A stretch of 64,000 nt of DNA from Amycolatopsis lurida (GCF_900105055.1 NZ_FNTA01000004.1:1426001-1490000); one strand, 5' to 3'. Counted from the stretch's first letter, positions 47,921-58,148 are shown. Notes: generated by a model from the sequence alone, not told the origin. Numbers and translations are program-made.

Positions 47921-49165
47921 GTGCGCAGAGATTCCCTGTTCTTCCACGCGGACTTCCGGCGGCTCTGGGCGGGCGACACGGCCAGTCAGGTGGGCGCTTT
48001 CGCGGGGCACACCGTGATCCCCCTCCTCGCGGCCACCGTGCTGGCCGCGACGCCGTTCCAGATGGGGCTGCTGACCGCGGCCGAGACGGTCGCGTTCCTG
48101 ATCATCGGGCTGCCCGCCGGGGTGTGGGTGGACCGGATGCGGCGCCGGGCGCTGATGCTGCGGGCCGACTTCGTCCGCGCGGCGCTGCTGTTCACCGTTC
48201 CGCTCGCCTGGTGGGCGGGGATCCTGTCGCTGACGCAGCTGATCGTCGTCGCCACGCTCGTCGGCGTCGCGACGGTCTTCTTCGACGTCGCCTACCAGTC
48301 GTATCTGCCGTCGCTGGTCGGCCGGGAGCACCTGCTCGAAGGCAACGCGAAACTCCAGGCCAGTCAGTCGGTCGCGTTCCTGACCGGGCCGGGGGTCGGC
48401 GGCGGGCTCGTGCAGCTGGCGGGCGCGGCCAACGCCGTGCTGATGACCGGGGTGGGCTTCCTGACCTCCGCGCTGTGCCTGCTGCGGATCCGCACCGTCG
48501 AAGAGGTTCCCGAGCAGCATGAAGACGCGAAGCTGCTCCCCCAGATCGTCGAAGGACTGCGGTTCGTCTTCACCGACGCGGCTCTCCGCTCGATCGTCGC
48601 CTGCACCGCGACCGCGAACCTGTTCAACGGCGCCTTCACCGCGGTCGAAATCCTGTTCCTGAACCGGGAACTCGGCCTGTCACCGGCGGTCGTCGGTCTC
48701 GTGCTGGCGACCGGTGGCGTTGGCGGGATCATCGGGGCGATCCTGGCCGGGCGCATCACCCGGCGGATCGGGCAAGCCCGCTCGATCTGGTTCGTCCCGC
48801 TGCTCACCTGGCCGTTCCAGCTGCTGCTTCCGCTCGCCGCGCCGGGCTGGCGGATCGTGCTGTTCCCCGCGGCGCTGGCGATCGCGGGGTTCGGGATCAT
48901 CGTCTACAACGTCGCCCAGGTCTCGTACCGGCAGGCCGTCTGCCCGGACCGGCTGCTCGGCCGCATGAACGCCAGCGTGCGCTTCGTGGTGTGGGGCATG
49001 CTGCCGCTGGGCGGACTGGTCGGCGGTGTGCTGGGCGAGGCGATCGGGATCCGGGGGACGCTGTGGTTCGTCGCGGTCGGCGAAGCGGCCGCGGTGCTGT
49101 GGGTGATCTTCTCGCCGATCCGGAAGCTTCGTGACCTGCCGCGCGAACCGATCGCGGTGGGCTAG
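47921..49165 (+). CDS. MFS transporter, probable drug exporter
   Basis: 414 residues with 10-12 transmembrane helices of the MFS_3/enterobactin-exporter type, starting VRRDSLFFHADFRRLWAGDTASQVGAF. Conserved loop GVWVDRMRRRALMLRADFVRA between helices 2 and 3, and IGAILAGRITRRIGQAR in the second half. GTG at 47921 has AAGGTGG upstream; the longer reading begins at TTG inside the operator. Likely regulated by the divergent ArsR protein. Its last 4 bp overlap dapF. Confidence 0.88.
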   Translation: MRRDSLFFHADFRRLWAGDTASQVGAFAGHTVIPLLAATVLAATPFQMGLLTAAETVAFLIIGLPAGVWVDRMRRRALMLRADFVRAALLFTVPLAWWAGILSLTQLIVVATLVGVATVFFDVAYQSYLPSLVGREHLLEGNAKLQASQSVAFLTGPGVGGGLVQLAGAANAVLMTGVGFLTSALCLLRIRTVEEVPEQHEDAKLLPQIVEGLRFVFTDAALRSIVACTATANLFNGAFTAVEILFLNRELGLSPAVVGLVLATGGVGGIIGAILAGRITRRIGQARSIWFVPLLTWPFQLLLPLAAPGWRIVLFPAALAIAGFGIIVYNVAQVSYRQAVCPDRLLGRMNASVRFVVWGMLPLGGLVGGVLGEAIGIRGTLWFVAVGEAAAVLWVIFSPIRKLRDLPREPIAVG

Positions 49166-49986
49166 ACGAGCCCGGCCCACCAGGTTTCGTCGAGTTCGCC
49201 GCGCGCGACGATCTCCGCCGGTCCGGTCAGCGTGGACCCGCCGCGGCGGACCTCGACCACCACACGACCGCCGGGGATGTCGACGGTCGCCTCACCGGTG
49301 TCGGTTCCCGCGAGGTGCAGCGCGGCGGCGACCGCGGCGACCGTGCCCGTGCCGCAGGAGCGTGTCTCGCCGACGCCGCGTTCGTGAACGCGCATCTTCA
49401 GCGCGTTGTCGCCCAGCAGGTTGATGAACTCGAGGTTCACGCCCTCGGGGAACACGTCGGAGTCGAAGTCGGGCTGGTCGCGCAGATCGAGCACGTCGAC
49501 GTCGTCCTCGACGACCGACACCAGGTGCGGATTCCCGACATTCACCGCGACACCGGAGAACGGCTGCCCCGCGACCACGGTGACCGAAGTACCGGTGATC
49601 GTCGCCGGCCCCATCTGCACGGTCACCGATCCGTCCGCGTGCACCCGCACCGGCCGGTCTCCGGCACGGGTGCCGATGACGAAGTCGCGCTCGGGCACGA
49701 GCCCGGAATCGACCAGGTGGCGGACGAAGACGCGGACCCCGTTGCCGCACATCTCCGCGATGGACCCGTCGGCGTTGCGGTAGTCCATGAACCATTCGCC
49801 ACCGGACTCGACACCCAGTGCGGACGACCGCACGATCCGGAGCACGCCGTCGGCGCCGAGACCACGCCGGCGGTCGCACAGCGCCGCCACCCGCGCTTCG
49901 GTCAGCTCGAGGCGGCCGTCGGGGTCGGGAAGCAGCACGAAATCGTTCTGTGTGCCGTGTCCCTTAAGGAATTCGATGCCGCCCAT
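49162..49986 (-). CDS. dapF: Diaminopimelate epimerase
   Basis: 274 residues. Converts LL- to meso-diaminopimelate for lysine and peptidoglycan synthesis. Both catalytic cysteines are present: Cys80 in EMCGNGVR and Cys211 in RSCGTGTVA. The N-terminal FLKGHGTQNDFVLLPD is the usual family start. Downstream of miaA in the same direction, 10 bp apart, as in mycobacteria (Rv2726c after Rv2727c). Confidence 0.96.
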   Translation of the reverse strand: MGGIEFLKGHGTQNDFVLLPDPDGRLELTEARVAALCDRRRGLGADGVLRIVRSSALGVESGGEWFMDYRNADGSIAEMCGNGVRVFVRHLVDSGLVPERDFVIGTRAGDRPVRVHADGSVTVQMGPATITGTSVTVVAGQPFSGVAVNVGNPHLVSVVEDDVDVLDLRDQPDFDSDVFPEGVNLEFINLLGDNALKMRVHERGVGETRSCGTGTVAAVAAALHLAGTDTGEATVDIPGGRVVVEVRRGGSTLTGPAEIVARGELDETWWAGLV

Positions 49987-49996
49987 GGCCGCAAGA

Positions 49997-50899
49997 TTAC
50001 TGGGCCGTCACTTCGAGGACGCGCTCGGCCAGCCGCTCCGAACCGCCGTCGAACCACTGGATGCGCTTGTCCCGCCGGAACCAGGAACGTTGCCTCCGCA
50101 CGAACCTCCGCGTGGCTTGCGCGGTGGCCTCGGAAGCGGCTCGGAAGTCGCCGTCGCCGTCGAGCGCGGCGATCACCTGCTGGTAGCCCAGCGCCCTCGA
50201 CGCGGTGAGCCCGTCGCGGAGTCCTTGGCCCAGCAACGTCCGGACCTCGTCGACGAGTCCCGCTTCGAACATGAGCTCCACGCGGCGGTCCACGCGGCCG
50301 TCGAGTTCGGCCGGTCCGCGGTCGATGCCGATCAGGACCGTGTCGTAGCGCGCGGGTCCCGGTTTCGGCAGATTCGCCGAGAACGGTTCGCCGGTGATCT
50401 CGATGACCTCCAGCGCGCGCACGATCCGGCGGCCGTTGGTCGGCAGGATGGCCGTGGCGGCCACGGGATCCAGTTCCGTGAGCCGGGCGTGCATCGCGGC
50501 GACACCGATTTCGTCGGCTTCGGCGGTCAGGCGGGCGCGCACGTCCGGATCGGTGCCCGGGAACTTGAGGTCGTCGAGCACGGCTTGGACGTAGAGGCCC
50601 GATCCGCCGGTGAGGATCGGCACGCGACCGGCATCGAGGAGTTCTTCGACGCACCGGCGTGCGTCGCGCTGGTACGCGGCGACGGACGCCGTCTCGGTGA
50701 CCTCGAGGACGTCCAGCAGATGATGCGGCACGCCCCGCCGCTCTTCGGGGGTCGCCTTGGCCGTCCCGATGTCCATCCCGCGGTACAGCTGCAACGCGTC
50801 CGCGTTGACGACCTCACCCCCGAGGGTGAGGGCCAGTTCGACCGCCAGCGCGGTCTTCCCGGTGGCCGTGGGCCCGACGACCGCGACCGGCCGGATCAC
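49997..50899 (-). CDS. miaA: tRNA dimethylallyltransferase
   Basis: 300 residues. Adds a dimethylallyl group to adenosine 37 of tRNAs that read codons beginning with U. P-loop [15 protein letters not shown] near the start, the substrate loop [17 protein letters not shown], and the C-terminal [15 protein letters not shown] motif. MiaB, which modifies the same base next, is encoded 4 kb away. GTG at 50899 overlaps the stop of the LigB-like gene (GTGA). Confidence 0.96.
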   Translation of the reverse strand: MIRPVAVVGPTATGKTALAVELALTLGGEVVNADALQLYRGMDIGTAKATPEERRGVPHHLLDVLEVTETASVAAYQRDARRCVEELLDAGRVPILTGGSGLYVQAVLDDLKFPGTDPDVRARLTAEADEIGVAAMHARLTELDPVAATAILPTNGRRIVRALEVIEITGEPFSANLPKPGPARYDTVLIGIDRGPAELDGRVDRRVELMFEAGLVDEVRTLLGQGLRDGLTASRALGYQQVIAALDGDGDFRAASEATAQATRRFVRRQRSWFRRDKRIQWFDGGSERLAERVLEVTAQ

Positions 50900-51585
50900 G
50901 CGTGCTCCCAGACCGCGACGTGGTAGCCGACGCCGAACGGCGCGGCGGAGTAGAGGACCTCGGCGGTCCAATCCCCGTCTTCCGCCAGTCCGGCGAGGAC
51001 CTGCCAGGGCGCGCGGCCGCCCGCCCCGAGTTCGGCCGCCAGGGCCGGGTCGAGTGCGGACAGTGCACCCGTGTCGGCCTTGGCCAGCGCGTCGCGGATC
51101 CCTGCGTCGAAACCCTCCGCGCGCTCGTCCTCGCCGCCAGGGGAACGCGGGCCGTGGCGGCTCGAACCGTCGCCGAGGACGAGCACCGCGGCGGGTTCTC
51201 CCAGCTCCTGGGCGAACTGTTCGCACTGGCCGGAGGGGATGGCGGGGTCGACGAGGTGGACTCGGACGGACGACGCGCCACCCTGCTCACGCAGCCAACC
51301 GGCCACGAGCGCGGGCAACGGCAGCTCGGTTTCGGGAGCGGTCACCCGGCTGAGTGAGACTCCGAGGTCGACGCCGAATCCCCGGAAGGAGCCGCTCGCG
51401 TGCTCCGGTACCTCGGGCGCGCCCGGGGCCGCGCCGACGACGACCCAATCCGGCGAGACGTCGGTCAGGCGCCTCGCGGCGCTGAGGCAGGCTTCGCGCA
51501 GCTCGGCGCACTCGTCGGCCGCTCCGGCGGCGAGTTCGGGGATGAGCAGCGGGGGTTGCGGGAGCACGGCGACACGGCGGATCAC
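50896..51585 (-). CDS. LigB-like (class III extradiol dioxygenase fold) protein
   Basis: 229 residues starting [25 protein letters not shown], the typical start of the LigB-superfamily proteins found next to miaA in actinobacteria (Rv2728c). [22 protein letters not shown] carries a likely metal ligand. The reaction is unknown; conservation beside tRNA modification genes is the main clue. GTG at 51585 is the best start. It overlaps miaA by 4 bp. Confidence 0.82.
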   Translation of the reverse strand: MIRRVAVLPQPPLLIPELAAGAADECAELREACLSAARRLTDVSPDWVVVGAAPGAPEVPEHASGSFRGFGVDLGVSLSRVTAPETELPLPALVAGWLREQGGASSVRVHLVDPAIPSGQCEQFAQELGEPAAVLVLGDGSSRHGPRSPGGEDERAEGFDAGIRDALAKADTGALSALDPALAAELGAGGRAPWQVLAGLAEDGDWTAEVLYSAAPFGVGYHVAVWEHA

Positions 51586-51710
51586 GGCCGCCGACGTTAC
51601 CTTCCCCGCCCACGGGGACCGGCAACCGACCGACACCGAGGGTCCTCCGGAAGTAGGATCACTGCCCTCTGGTGGTTCATCCGGTTCCACGGTGGCCGCT
51701 GAGCTGCTTG

Positions 51711-51797
51711 AATGCCGCAAGGGGTTGATGCCCCCGAAGCAAGACGGCAACGCATTACCCGGCCCCGCCGCTAGGCGGGGCGCCCGCGCCAGCGGGC
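51711..51797 (+). ncRNA. Structured leader candidate upstream of the DUF349 gene
   Basis: Three successive structures precede the ribosome binding site. First is a domain closed by AATGC (51711-51715) and GCATT (51752-51756), containing the hairpin GGGG-TTGATG-CCCC (51721-51734) and CAAGACGGCAA. Second is a strong hairpin GCCCCGCC-GCTA-GGCGGGGC (51762-51781). Third is GCCCGC-GCCA-GCGGGC (51782-51797), ending 11 nt before AAGGAG. This order (folded domain, terminator-like hairpin, hairpin near the ribosome binding site) is that of a riboswitch or attenuator. No known class was matched. Confidence 0.4.
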
Positions 51798-51820
51798 GTA
51801 CAGGCGATAAGGAGCCTGCG

Positions 51821-53134
51821 ATGGCCCAGGAGAACACGTCCACCGGTACCCCGGCACCGCACCCGGTACCGCACGCGCTCGGTGGCGGGCACCCCGCACC
51901 CCCCGTGCCGCCCGCCGAGCCCAGCCCGTCCGCTTGGGGCAGGGTCGACGACGAAGGAACGGTCTACGTCACCACACCCGACGGCGAGCGCGCGGTCGGT
52001 GTCTGGCAGGCCGGGAGCCCGGACGAGGGTCTGCTCCACTACGCGCGCCGCTTCGACGACCTGCGCACCGAGGTCGAGCTGCTGGAAACCCGGCTGGAGT
52101 CCGGCGCGGGCGATCCGAAGCACGCACTGGCGACGGCCACACAGCTGCGTGACGGCCTCGCCGAAGCCGCCGTCGTCGGCGACATCGCCGCGCTGAGCGG
52201 CCGCATCGAGCAGGTCATCTCCCACGCCGAGAAGGCACTGGCCGCGGCCAAGCAGGAACGTGAGGAAGCCCGCGCGGCCGCCGTCCTCCGCAAGCAGGCC
52301 CTCGCCGACGAGGCCGAGAAGCTCGCCGCCGAGTCGACCCAGTGGAAGGCCGCCGGCGACCGGCTGCGCGCCATCCTGGACGAGTGGAAGACCGTCAAGG
52401 GCGTCGACCGCAAGACCGACGACGAGCTGTGGAAACGGTTCTCCAAGGCCCGTGAGGCGTTCAACCGGCGCCGTGGCTCGCATTTCGCCGAGCTCGACAA
52501 GCAGCGCGCGGGCGCCAAGCAACGCAAGGAAGAGCTGATCGCCGAGGCCGAAGCGCTCTCGGAGTCCGAGGACTGGGGCGAGACGGCGGGTCGCTACAAG
52601 GACCTGATGACCGAGTGGAAGGCCGCCGGCCGCGCCCCCAAGGACAGCGACGAGGCGCTCTGGCAGCGGTTCCGCGCCGCGCAGGACAAGTTCTTCGCGC
52701 GGCGGTCCGCGGTGTTCTCCGAGCGGGACGCCGAGTTCGCGACCAACGCGCAGCAGAAGGAAGAGCTGCTCGTCGAGGCCGAGAAGATCGACCCCGCCGC
52801 GAACCTCGAAGCGGCGAAGCAGCACATGCGGCGCATCCAGGACCAGTGGGACGAGATCGGCAAGGTCCCGCGCGAGCGCATCCGCGAACTGGACGGGCGC
52901 CTGAAGGCCGTGCAGGACGCGATCAAGGCGGCCGAGGACAGCAAGTGGCGCCGGACCGACCCGGAGGCGCAGGCCAGGGCGGCGCAGTTCCGCGAGCGGG
53001 TCGAGCAGTTCGAGTCGCAGGCGGCGAAGGCCCGTGCGGCGGGCGACGAGCGGCGCGCCAAGAAGGCGGACGAGCAGGCCGCGCAGTGGCGTGAGTGGCT
53101 CGAGGCGGCGGAAGCGGCCATCGCGGACCGCTGA
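51821..53134 (+). CDS. DUF349 domain protein
   Basis: 437 residues, almost all helical. A Pro-rich N-terminus with a short beta region (WGRVDDEGTVYVTTPDGERAVGVWQAG) is followed by long coiled coils and three DUF349 units (about 185-255, 260-330, 335-400), each with a WK/WDE-type core (STQWKAAGDRLRAILDEWKT; AGRYKDLMTEWKAAGRAPK). Homologue of mycobacterial Rv2731. The function is not firmly known; the shape suggests binding to ribosomes or nucleic acids. ATG at 51821 with AAGGAG at 51809-51814. A structured leader precedes it and a long hairpin follows. Confidence 0.88.
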   Translation: MAQENTSTGTPAPHPVPHALGGGHPAPPVPPAEPSPSAWGRVDDEGTVYVTTPDGERAVGVWQAGSPDEGLLHYARRFDDLRTEVELLETRLESGAGDPKHALATATQLRDGLAEAAVVGDIAALSGRIEQVISHAEKALAAAKQEREEARAAAVLRKQALADEAEKLAAESTQWKAAGDRLRAILDEWKTVKGVDRKTDDELWKRFSKAREAFNRRRGSHFAELDKQRAGAKQRKEELIAEAEALSESEDWGETAGRYKDLMTEWKAAGRAPKDSDEALWQRFRAAQDKFFARRSAVFSERDAEFATNAQQKEELLVEAEKIDPAANLEAAKQHMRRIQDQWDEIGKVPRERIRELDGRLKAVQDAIKAAEDSKWRRTDPEAQARAAQFRERVEQFESQAAKARAAGDERRAKKADEQAAQWREWLEAAEAAIADR

Positions 53135-53154
53135 TCCGGGTCCACTTTCCAGAC

Positions 53155-53211
53155 AGTACGTGAAGGCCCCCTTCATTGCGCCTAGCGCAATGAAGGGGGC
53201 CTTCACGTACT
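53155..53211. repeat. Perfect 27-bp hairpin of the GTGAAGGCCCCCTTC family
   Basis: Arms 53155-53181 and 53185-53211 are perfect complements with loop CTA. The arm reads AGTACGTGAAGGCCCCCTTC then ATTGCGC, nearly identical to the hairpin after hflX. It lies 21 bp past the DUF349 stop and is its likely terminator. Confidence 0.9.
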
Positions 53212-53412
53212 TGTGCGGTCGAGGTTCCGCCGTCGCGTTGTGGCTGATGGGGCCGGTGGGATTCGGCGGGGTGAGGGGAACTTCGAGGGACTCTGGGTCC
53301 CTCAAGGAGTCCTTCACGGCCCGCGGGACGCGTCACTCCACTGTGGAGGGATGGCTAGCACCTTCGTGCGTATTCGAGCGCTCTCCGCGCTCAACCGTGG
53401 TCGACTTCGATC

Positions 53413-53865
53413 ATGAACCAGACACTGATTCCCCCAGTACGCCGGGCGTTCGCCGCCCTGGCGATCAGTTGTGCTCTGGTGGCCGGGCTCGCCCCGGCCG
53501 CGGCGGCGACCGGCTCCCCGGCACCGCTCCCGGCCTCCTCCGAAGCCGGAAAGAAGAAGGTCAAGCTCGACGCCTCGCTCAGCAAGAAGCAGGTCAAGGT
53601 CGACGAGAAGGTCACCCTCAAGGGGACTCTGCAGACCCAAGAAGGCACCGACGGCACGAACAGCCTCGAAGCGATCATCGTGCAACAGCTTCAAGGGAGT
53701 GTCTGGGTGAACATCGCCGACACGACCTGCCGGCCCAACTCGACGTTCTCGCTGAAGCTCAGCTTCTCCTTCAGCGCGGTGATCACGCTACGGGCCTACC
53801 ACCCGGAAACGACGCTCTACGCGAGCGCGTACACGTCCAGCAACCTCACCTTGCGCGTCGGCTAG
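53413..53865 (+). CDS. Small secreted protein, Ig-like fold possible
   Basis: 150 residues with a clear signal peptide (VRRAFAALAISCALVAGLAPAAAA). The mature part begins Lys-rich (GKKKVKLDASLSKKQVKVDEKVTLKG) and continues with alternating strands ending [10 protein letters not shown], like a single immunoglobulin-type surface domain. No family recognised. The 200 bp before it contain no gene; a small hairpin (GAGGGAC/GTCCCTC, 53285-53303) is present. The stop overlaps the convergent membrane gene by 4 bp. Confidence 0.75.
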   Translation: MNQTLIPPVRRAFAALAISCALVAGLAPAAAATGSPAPLPASSEAGKKKVKLDASLSKKQVKVDEKVTLKGTLQTQEGTDGTNSLEAIIVQQLQGSVWVNIADTTCRPNSTFSLKLSFSFSAVITLRAYHPETTLYASAYTSSNLTLRVG

Positions 53866-54323
53866 CCGCGCGAGAAAGCGGCACGCATCCAGTAGATGGC
53901 CAGCGCGACGGTGGCGATCCAGGCGACGATCAGCCCGAAGCCCGGACCGCCACCGGCCGCGCCGGTCGCGTTCGAGGACTGCTGGGACCAGATCGCGAGC
54001 ATTCCGTCGACGGAAGCGAACCAGCCGCCCGCGGCGCAGACCCAGGCCAGCCACCAGCGCCGGGTCACCAGCGTGACGGCGCCGACGAACACCCCGACCC
54101 CGGTGGAGGTCGCGGCGAACAGCTGAGGGATGCCGCCGCCCTTGCCGAGCAGCACCTCCCAGCCGGCGTACTCGCCGACCCAGGGCAGCAGCTGGGCGAC
54201 CAGCAGCACGAACACCAGCACGGCGATGGAGAACCCGCGCCTGCCCAGTTCGATCGTCTTGGCCGCGCGTTCGCCGACTTCGTCGATCTCGGCGGCGAGT
54301 TCGTCGATCTTCGGTTCGGTCAC
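53862..54323 (-). CDS. Conserved membrane protein (Rv2732c-like)
   Basis: 153 residues. A short N-terminal helix ([25 protein letters not shown]) precedes four transmembrane segments. Position directly after miaB and topology match mycobacterial Rv2732c. Function unknown. GTG at 54323 is chosen because it overlaps the miaB stop (GTGA). Confidence 0.85.
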   Translation of the reverse strand: MTEPKIDELAAEIDEVGERAAKTIELGRRGFSIAVLVFVLLVAQLLPWVGEYAGWEVLLGKGGGIPQLFAATSTGVGVFVGAVTLVTRRWWLAWVCAAGGWFASVDGMLAIWSQQSSNATGAAGGGPGFGLIVAWIATVALAIYWMRAAFSRG

Positions 54324-55801
54324 AATGCACACCCGCTCACCGGTTCCGGCGTGACGGCCGGGGCACCGAAGCCCGGCAGGCCCAGCGTCACGCCGTTGGT
54401 CTTCGGCCGCAGCCCGGCCTCGGAGTTGTCGCCCGCCTTGGTGCGGCGGTGCGACAGCAGGTCGCCGTCGGCGACGAGATGGTGCGGAGCGCCGTAGGTC
54501 ACCACGGTCTCGACGACGTCGCCGGGACGCACCGAGCGATCCACGAGCGGCCCCGTCGGCGTGAAGTGGACGAGCCTGCCGTCCCGCGCGCGGCCGCTCA
54601 TCCGCTGCGTCTCGGAGTCCTTGCGTCCCTCACCCGAGGCGACCAGCAGCTCGACGCGGCGTCCGACGATCTTCTTGTTCTCGTCCCAGGAGATGTCGTT
54701 CTGGAGCTTCACGAGCCGTTCGTAGCGCTCCTGCACGACCTCCTTCGGCAGCTGCCCGTCCATCTCGGCGGCGGGCGTGCCCGGCCGGATCGAGTACTGG
54801 AAGGTGAACGCGCTGGAGAACCGCGCCTGCGCGACGACGTCGAGTGTCGCCTGGAAGTCTTCCTCGGTCTCGCCGGGGAAGCCGACGATGATGTCGGTGG
54901 TGATCGCGGCGTCGGGCATCGACTCGCGCACGCGGTCGAGGATCTTGAGGTAGCGCGCGGAACGGTAGGACCGCTTCATCTCGCGCAGCACCTTGTCCGA
55001 GCCGGACTGCAGCGGCATGTGCAGCTGGTGGCACACGTTCGGCGTCTCGGCCATCGCGTCGATGACGTCCTCGGTGAACGCCGCCGGATGCGGCGAGGTG
55101 AACCGGACGCGCTCCAGTCCGTCCACCGACCCGCAGGCGCGCAGCAGCTTCCCGAAGGCGAGCCGGTCGCCGAATTCGACGCCGTAGGAGTTCACGTTCT
55201 GGCCCAGCAGCGTCACTTCCAGCACGCCTTCGGCGACGAGCGCCTCGACCTCGGCGAGGATCTCGCCGGGGCGGCGGTCGCGTTCCTTGCCGCGCAGCGC
55301 CGGGACGATGCAGAAGGTGCAGGTGTTGTTGCAGCCGACCGAAATCGACACCCAGCCCGCGTACGCCGAGTCGCGCTTCGCCGGAAGCGTCGAAGGGAAG
55401 GTCTCGAGCGCTTCGAGGATCTCGACCTCGGCCTCGGCGTTGTGCCGCGCGCGCTCCAGCAGCGTCGGCAGCGAACCGATGTTGTGCGTGCCGAAGACCA
55501 CGTCGACCCAGGGCGCGCGCTTGACGATCTCGCCGCGGTCCTTCTGGGCGAGGCAGCCGCCGACGGCGATCTGCATGTCCGGCTTCGCCGTCTTCTGCGG
55601 GCGCAGATGGCCGAGGGTGCCGTACAGCTTGTTGTCCGCGTTCTCCCGCACCGCGCAGGTGTTGAACACGATCAGGTCGGGTGTGGCCTCGCCGTCACCC
55701 GGAACGTAGCCGGCGTCCTCGAGCTGCCCGGCAAGACGTTCGGAGTCATGCACGTTCATCTGGCAGCCGAAGGTGCGGATCTGGTAAGTGCGCGCGCTCA
55801 T
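54320..55801 (-). CDS. miaB: tRNA-2-methylthio-N6-dimethylallyladenosine synthase
   Basis: 493 residues. Radical SAM methylthiotransferase acting on the MiaA product at tRNA position 37. N-terminal UPF0004 domain with three cluster cysteines ([23 protein letters not shown]), radical SAM motif [13 protein letters not shown], and a C-terminal TRAM domain ([13 protein letters not shown] to GDVVETVV). ATG at 55801 begins [16 protein letters not shown]. The extended reading runs into the divergent TAXI gene. Confidence 0.96.
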   Translation of the reverse strand: MSARTYQIRTFGCQMNVHDSERLAGQLEDAGYVPGDGEATPDLIVFNTCAVRENADNKLYGTLGHLRPQKTAKPDMQIAVGGCLAQKDRGEIVKRAPWVDVVFGTHNIGSLPTLLERARHNAEAEVEILEALETFPSTLPAKRDSAYAGWVSISVGCNNTCTFCIVPALRGKERDRRPGEILAEVEALVAEGVLEVTLLGQNVNSYGVEFGDRLAFGKLLRACGSVDGLERVRFTSPHPAAFTEDVIDAMAETPNVCHQLHMPLQSGSDKVLREMKRSYRSARYLKILDRVRESMPDAAITTDIIVGFPGETEEDFQATLDVVAQARFSSAFTFQYSIRPGTPAAEMDGQLPKEVVQERYERLVKLQNDISWDENKKIVGRRVELLVASGEGRKDSETQRMSGRARDGRLVHFTPTGPLVDRSVRPGDVVETVVTYGAPHHLVADGDLLSHRRTKAGDNSEAGLRPKTNGVTLGLPGFGAPAVTPEPVSGCAL

Positions 55802-55832
55802 CTCGCCTTCGAGGGTACGCGGGCGGGGTTCC

Positions 55833-56762
55833 ATGGCACGATCGACCCTCATGAGGAGACCAGGGGTGCTCGCGGTGGTGATCGCCGTGGTCTGTGCCCT
55901 GGTCGCCGGGTGCGGGCCCGATCTCTCCGGGACGAAGGTGCGGATCGCGGCGGGGCTCGACGGCGGCGTCTACGACAAGCTGGCCGAGGCGCTGGCCGAC
56001 GCGTGGGCCGCGCAGCTGGACACCGAGCGGCCCGTGATCCAGGAGACCCAGGGCTCGCCGGACAACGTCGGCCGGGTGCGTGCGGGGAAGGCCGACGTCG
56101 CGTTCGTGGCCGCCGACGTCGCCGCCGACGACACCGCCGGGCTGGCCGCGCTGGCCCGCGTGCACGACGACTACCTGCACGTCATCGTCCGCGCCGACTC
56201 GTCGATCAGGTCGTTCGCGCAGTTGCGCGGGCACAAGGTCGCGATCGGTTCGCCCGATTCGGGTGTCGAGTTCCTCTCGAAGCAGCTGCTGAAGGCGGCG
56301 GGGCTGACCGGCGCGATCGACCGGCGCAATCTCGGCCTCCCCGAGGCGCTGCCCGCCCTGGAGAACCGGCAGATCGACGCCGTCATCTGGTCGGGTGGCC
56401 TCCCGACGCCGTCGATCACCGAGAAGGTGCACACGGTCGGCCTGCGGCTGCTCGACATCACCGACCTCGCGGACGCCCTGCGGGCCACCAGCCCGGTGTA
56501 CCGGACGGCGACCATCCCGGTGACGGCCTACAACCTGCCGTCGCCGGTGACCACGCTCGTGCTGCCGAATTTCCTGGTGGTGCCCGCGTCGATGCGCGAC
56601 GACGTCGCCGAGGCGCTCGTACGCGGCCTGTTCGACGCACGGGACCAGCTGGTCAAGGCGGCCGGCGCGGCGTTGTCGATCGACGTCCATCCCGCCATCG
56701 AGACCTCGCCTCTGCCGCTGCATCCAGGCGCGTTGCGCTATTTCCGGTCACTCAAGGATTAG
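55833..56762 (+). CDS. TAXI family solute-binding lipoprotein
   Basis: 309 residues. Lipoprotein signal with lipobox LVAGC (Cys27) and a TAXI-type ligand-binding fold ([61 protein letters not shown]). TAXI proteins normally feed TRAP transporters, but no TRAP permease gene is nearby. It converges on a two-component system, so it may serve as a periplasmic sensor partner. ATG at 55833 has GGCGGGG upstream; 55851 is an alternative. Overlaps the histidine kinase gene by 15 bp. Confidence 0.85.
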   Translation: MARSTLMRRPGVLAVVIAVVCALVAGCGPDLSGTKVRIAAGLDGGVYDKLAEALADAWAAQLDTERPVIQETQGSPDNVGRVRAGKADVAFVAADVAADDTAGLAALARVHDDYLHVIVRADSSIRSFAQLRGHKVAIGSPDSGVEFLSKQLLKAAGLTGAIDRRNLGLPEALPALENRQIDAVIWSGGLPTPSITEKVHTVGLRLLDITDLADALRATSPVYRTATIPVTAYNLPSPVTTLVLPNFLVVPASMRDDVAEALVRGLFDARDQLVKAAGAALSIDVHPAIETSPLPLHPGALRYFRSLKD

Positions 56763-58148
56763 GGGCAGGGTCACGGTCACCTGAAGGCCCCCGCCTTCGG
56801 GTGAACCGAGCCGCAGCGAACCGTCCGAGCGGGCCAGGATCTCGGTGACGATCGCCAGGCCGAGACCGGATCCGGGCACGTTCTGATGCGCGGTGCTGCG
56901 CCAGAACCGGTCCGCGGCGCGTTCCAGCTCGTCTTCGCGCAGGCCGGGCCCGTGGTCGCGGACGGCGATGTCGACCTTCCCGTCCGCGGCGGTGACGTCC
57001 ACCCGCACCTCGGTCCCCGGCTCGGTGAACTTGAGCGCGTTGTCCAGCAGCGCGTCGAGGACCACTTCGAGACCGCGTGCCGGCGTGAGCACCCGCAGCC
57101 CGCCGCCCAGCCCGGTCGCCACCAGCGTGATGTCACGTGCCGCGCCGACCACGGTCCAGTCGGCGACCCGGGCACCCACCATCTCGTCGAGGCCGACCGG
57201 CACCAGTTCGCCACCCGAGGCCTCGGCGCGGGCCAGCGAGAGGAGTTCGTCGAGGATCTGGTTGAGCCGTCGCGCGTCGACGACGGCGGCTTCGAGGTCG
57301 GCCGCGGCGAGGTCGTCGTCGACGTGTCCGTCGAGGTTGCCGAGCCGGATCTTCAACGCGGTCAACGGGTTCCGCAGCTGGTGGGAGGCGTCGGCGACGA
57401 ACGCCCGCTGCGCCGAGAGGGCCTCGTCGACACTGGCGGCCATCCGGTCGAAGGACCGTTCGAGCTGCCGCAGTTCCGGCGGCCCGCCGGTCTCCCCCAC
57501 CCGTTTGACCTCGCGTCCGCTGACCACGGAAGCGACCAGTTCGCCGGTGGCGTCGTCGAGCCGCCGGACCGGGCGCAGGATCCAGCGCACCACCGGCACC
57601 GCGACCAGCAGCGCGAGCCCGAACGCCAGCACCGCGCCCGCCGCGATGAGCAGCCACCACCACAGCAGTTCGGTGCGGGCCTTGTCCGTCGAGGACACGG
57701 TGATCACCGCGCCCCGCACCTCGCCGTCGATGAGGATCGGCTCGGCCAGCACCAGCGGCTCGGTGTTCCACGGCATCAGCAGCTGCCCGGGCTCCGAGCG
57801 CCGCCCCGCCAGCGCGTGCTGCAGATGCGAGGCGATGACGGGGTCCTTCAGATCGATCCCGGGCGTCTCACCCGGGCCCCTGGCGACGGATTCGCCGTCC
57901 TGGTCGACGATCGCCACAGGCACCCCGTAGACCTCGGTATAGCGGCGGAGTTCGTCCTCGATCAGGTCCGGCCGGTTCTCCACCAGCGGGCGCTGGGCCA
58001 GCGACGCGAACCGGGAGGTGTCGGTGAGGCGGTCGAGGAAGAGGTCGAGCTGCACACTGGCCGCCACGCTGAGCGCCAGCGGGATGCCGAGGCCGAACAC
58101 GAGCGCCGCGACCAGCGTCAGCACGATCGCCTGGAGGCGGACGCGCAC
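56748..58148 (-). CDS. Sensor histidine kinase
   Basis: 466 residues. Two transmembrane helices (about 8-32 and 160-185) bracket a ~125-residue extracellular sensor domain. A HAMP-like linker follows, then His256 in the H-box VADASHQLRNPLTALK, and the ATPase domain with N, G1 and G2 boxes (DNALKF; RDHGPGLRE; GSGLGLAIV). The partner response regulator is directly upstream, 4 bp apart. The signal is unknown; the convergent TAXI lipoprotein is a candidate input. Confidence 0.92.
   Translation of the reverse strand: MRVRLQAIVLTLVAALVFGLGIPLALSVAASVQLDLFLDRLTDTSRFASLAQRPLVENRPDLIEDELRRYTEVYGVPVAIVDQDGESVARGPGETPGIDLKDPVIASHLQHALAGRRSEPGQLLMPWNTEPLVLAEPILIDGEVRGAVITVSSTDKARTELLWWWLLIAAGAVLAFGLALLVAVPVVRWILRPVRRLDDATGELVASVVSGREVKRVGETGGPPELRQLERSFDRMAASVDEALSAQRAFVADASHQLRNPLTALKIRLGNLDGHVDDDLAAADLEAAVVDARRLNQILDELLSLARAEASGGELVPVGLDEMVGARVADWTVVGAARDITLVATGLGGGLRVLTPARGLEVVLDALLDNALKFTEPGTEVRVDVTAADGKVDIAVRDHGPGLREDELERAADRFWRSTAHQNVPGSGLGLAIVTEILARSDGSLRLGSPEGGGLQVTVTLPLILE

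Noticed and set aside
51711..51797. Guanidine-III or SAM-type riboswitch identity for the DUF349 leader
   Set aside because: CAAGACGGC and GGCAAC resemble pieces of these classes, but the pseudoknot and remaining conserved positions do not fit.
53285..53303. Hairpin GAGGGAC/GTCCCTC as a separate terminator
   Set aside because: Only 7-bp arms, in a gap already holding a 27-bp hairpin; no gene ends there.
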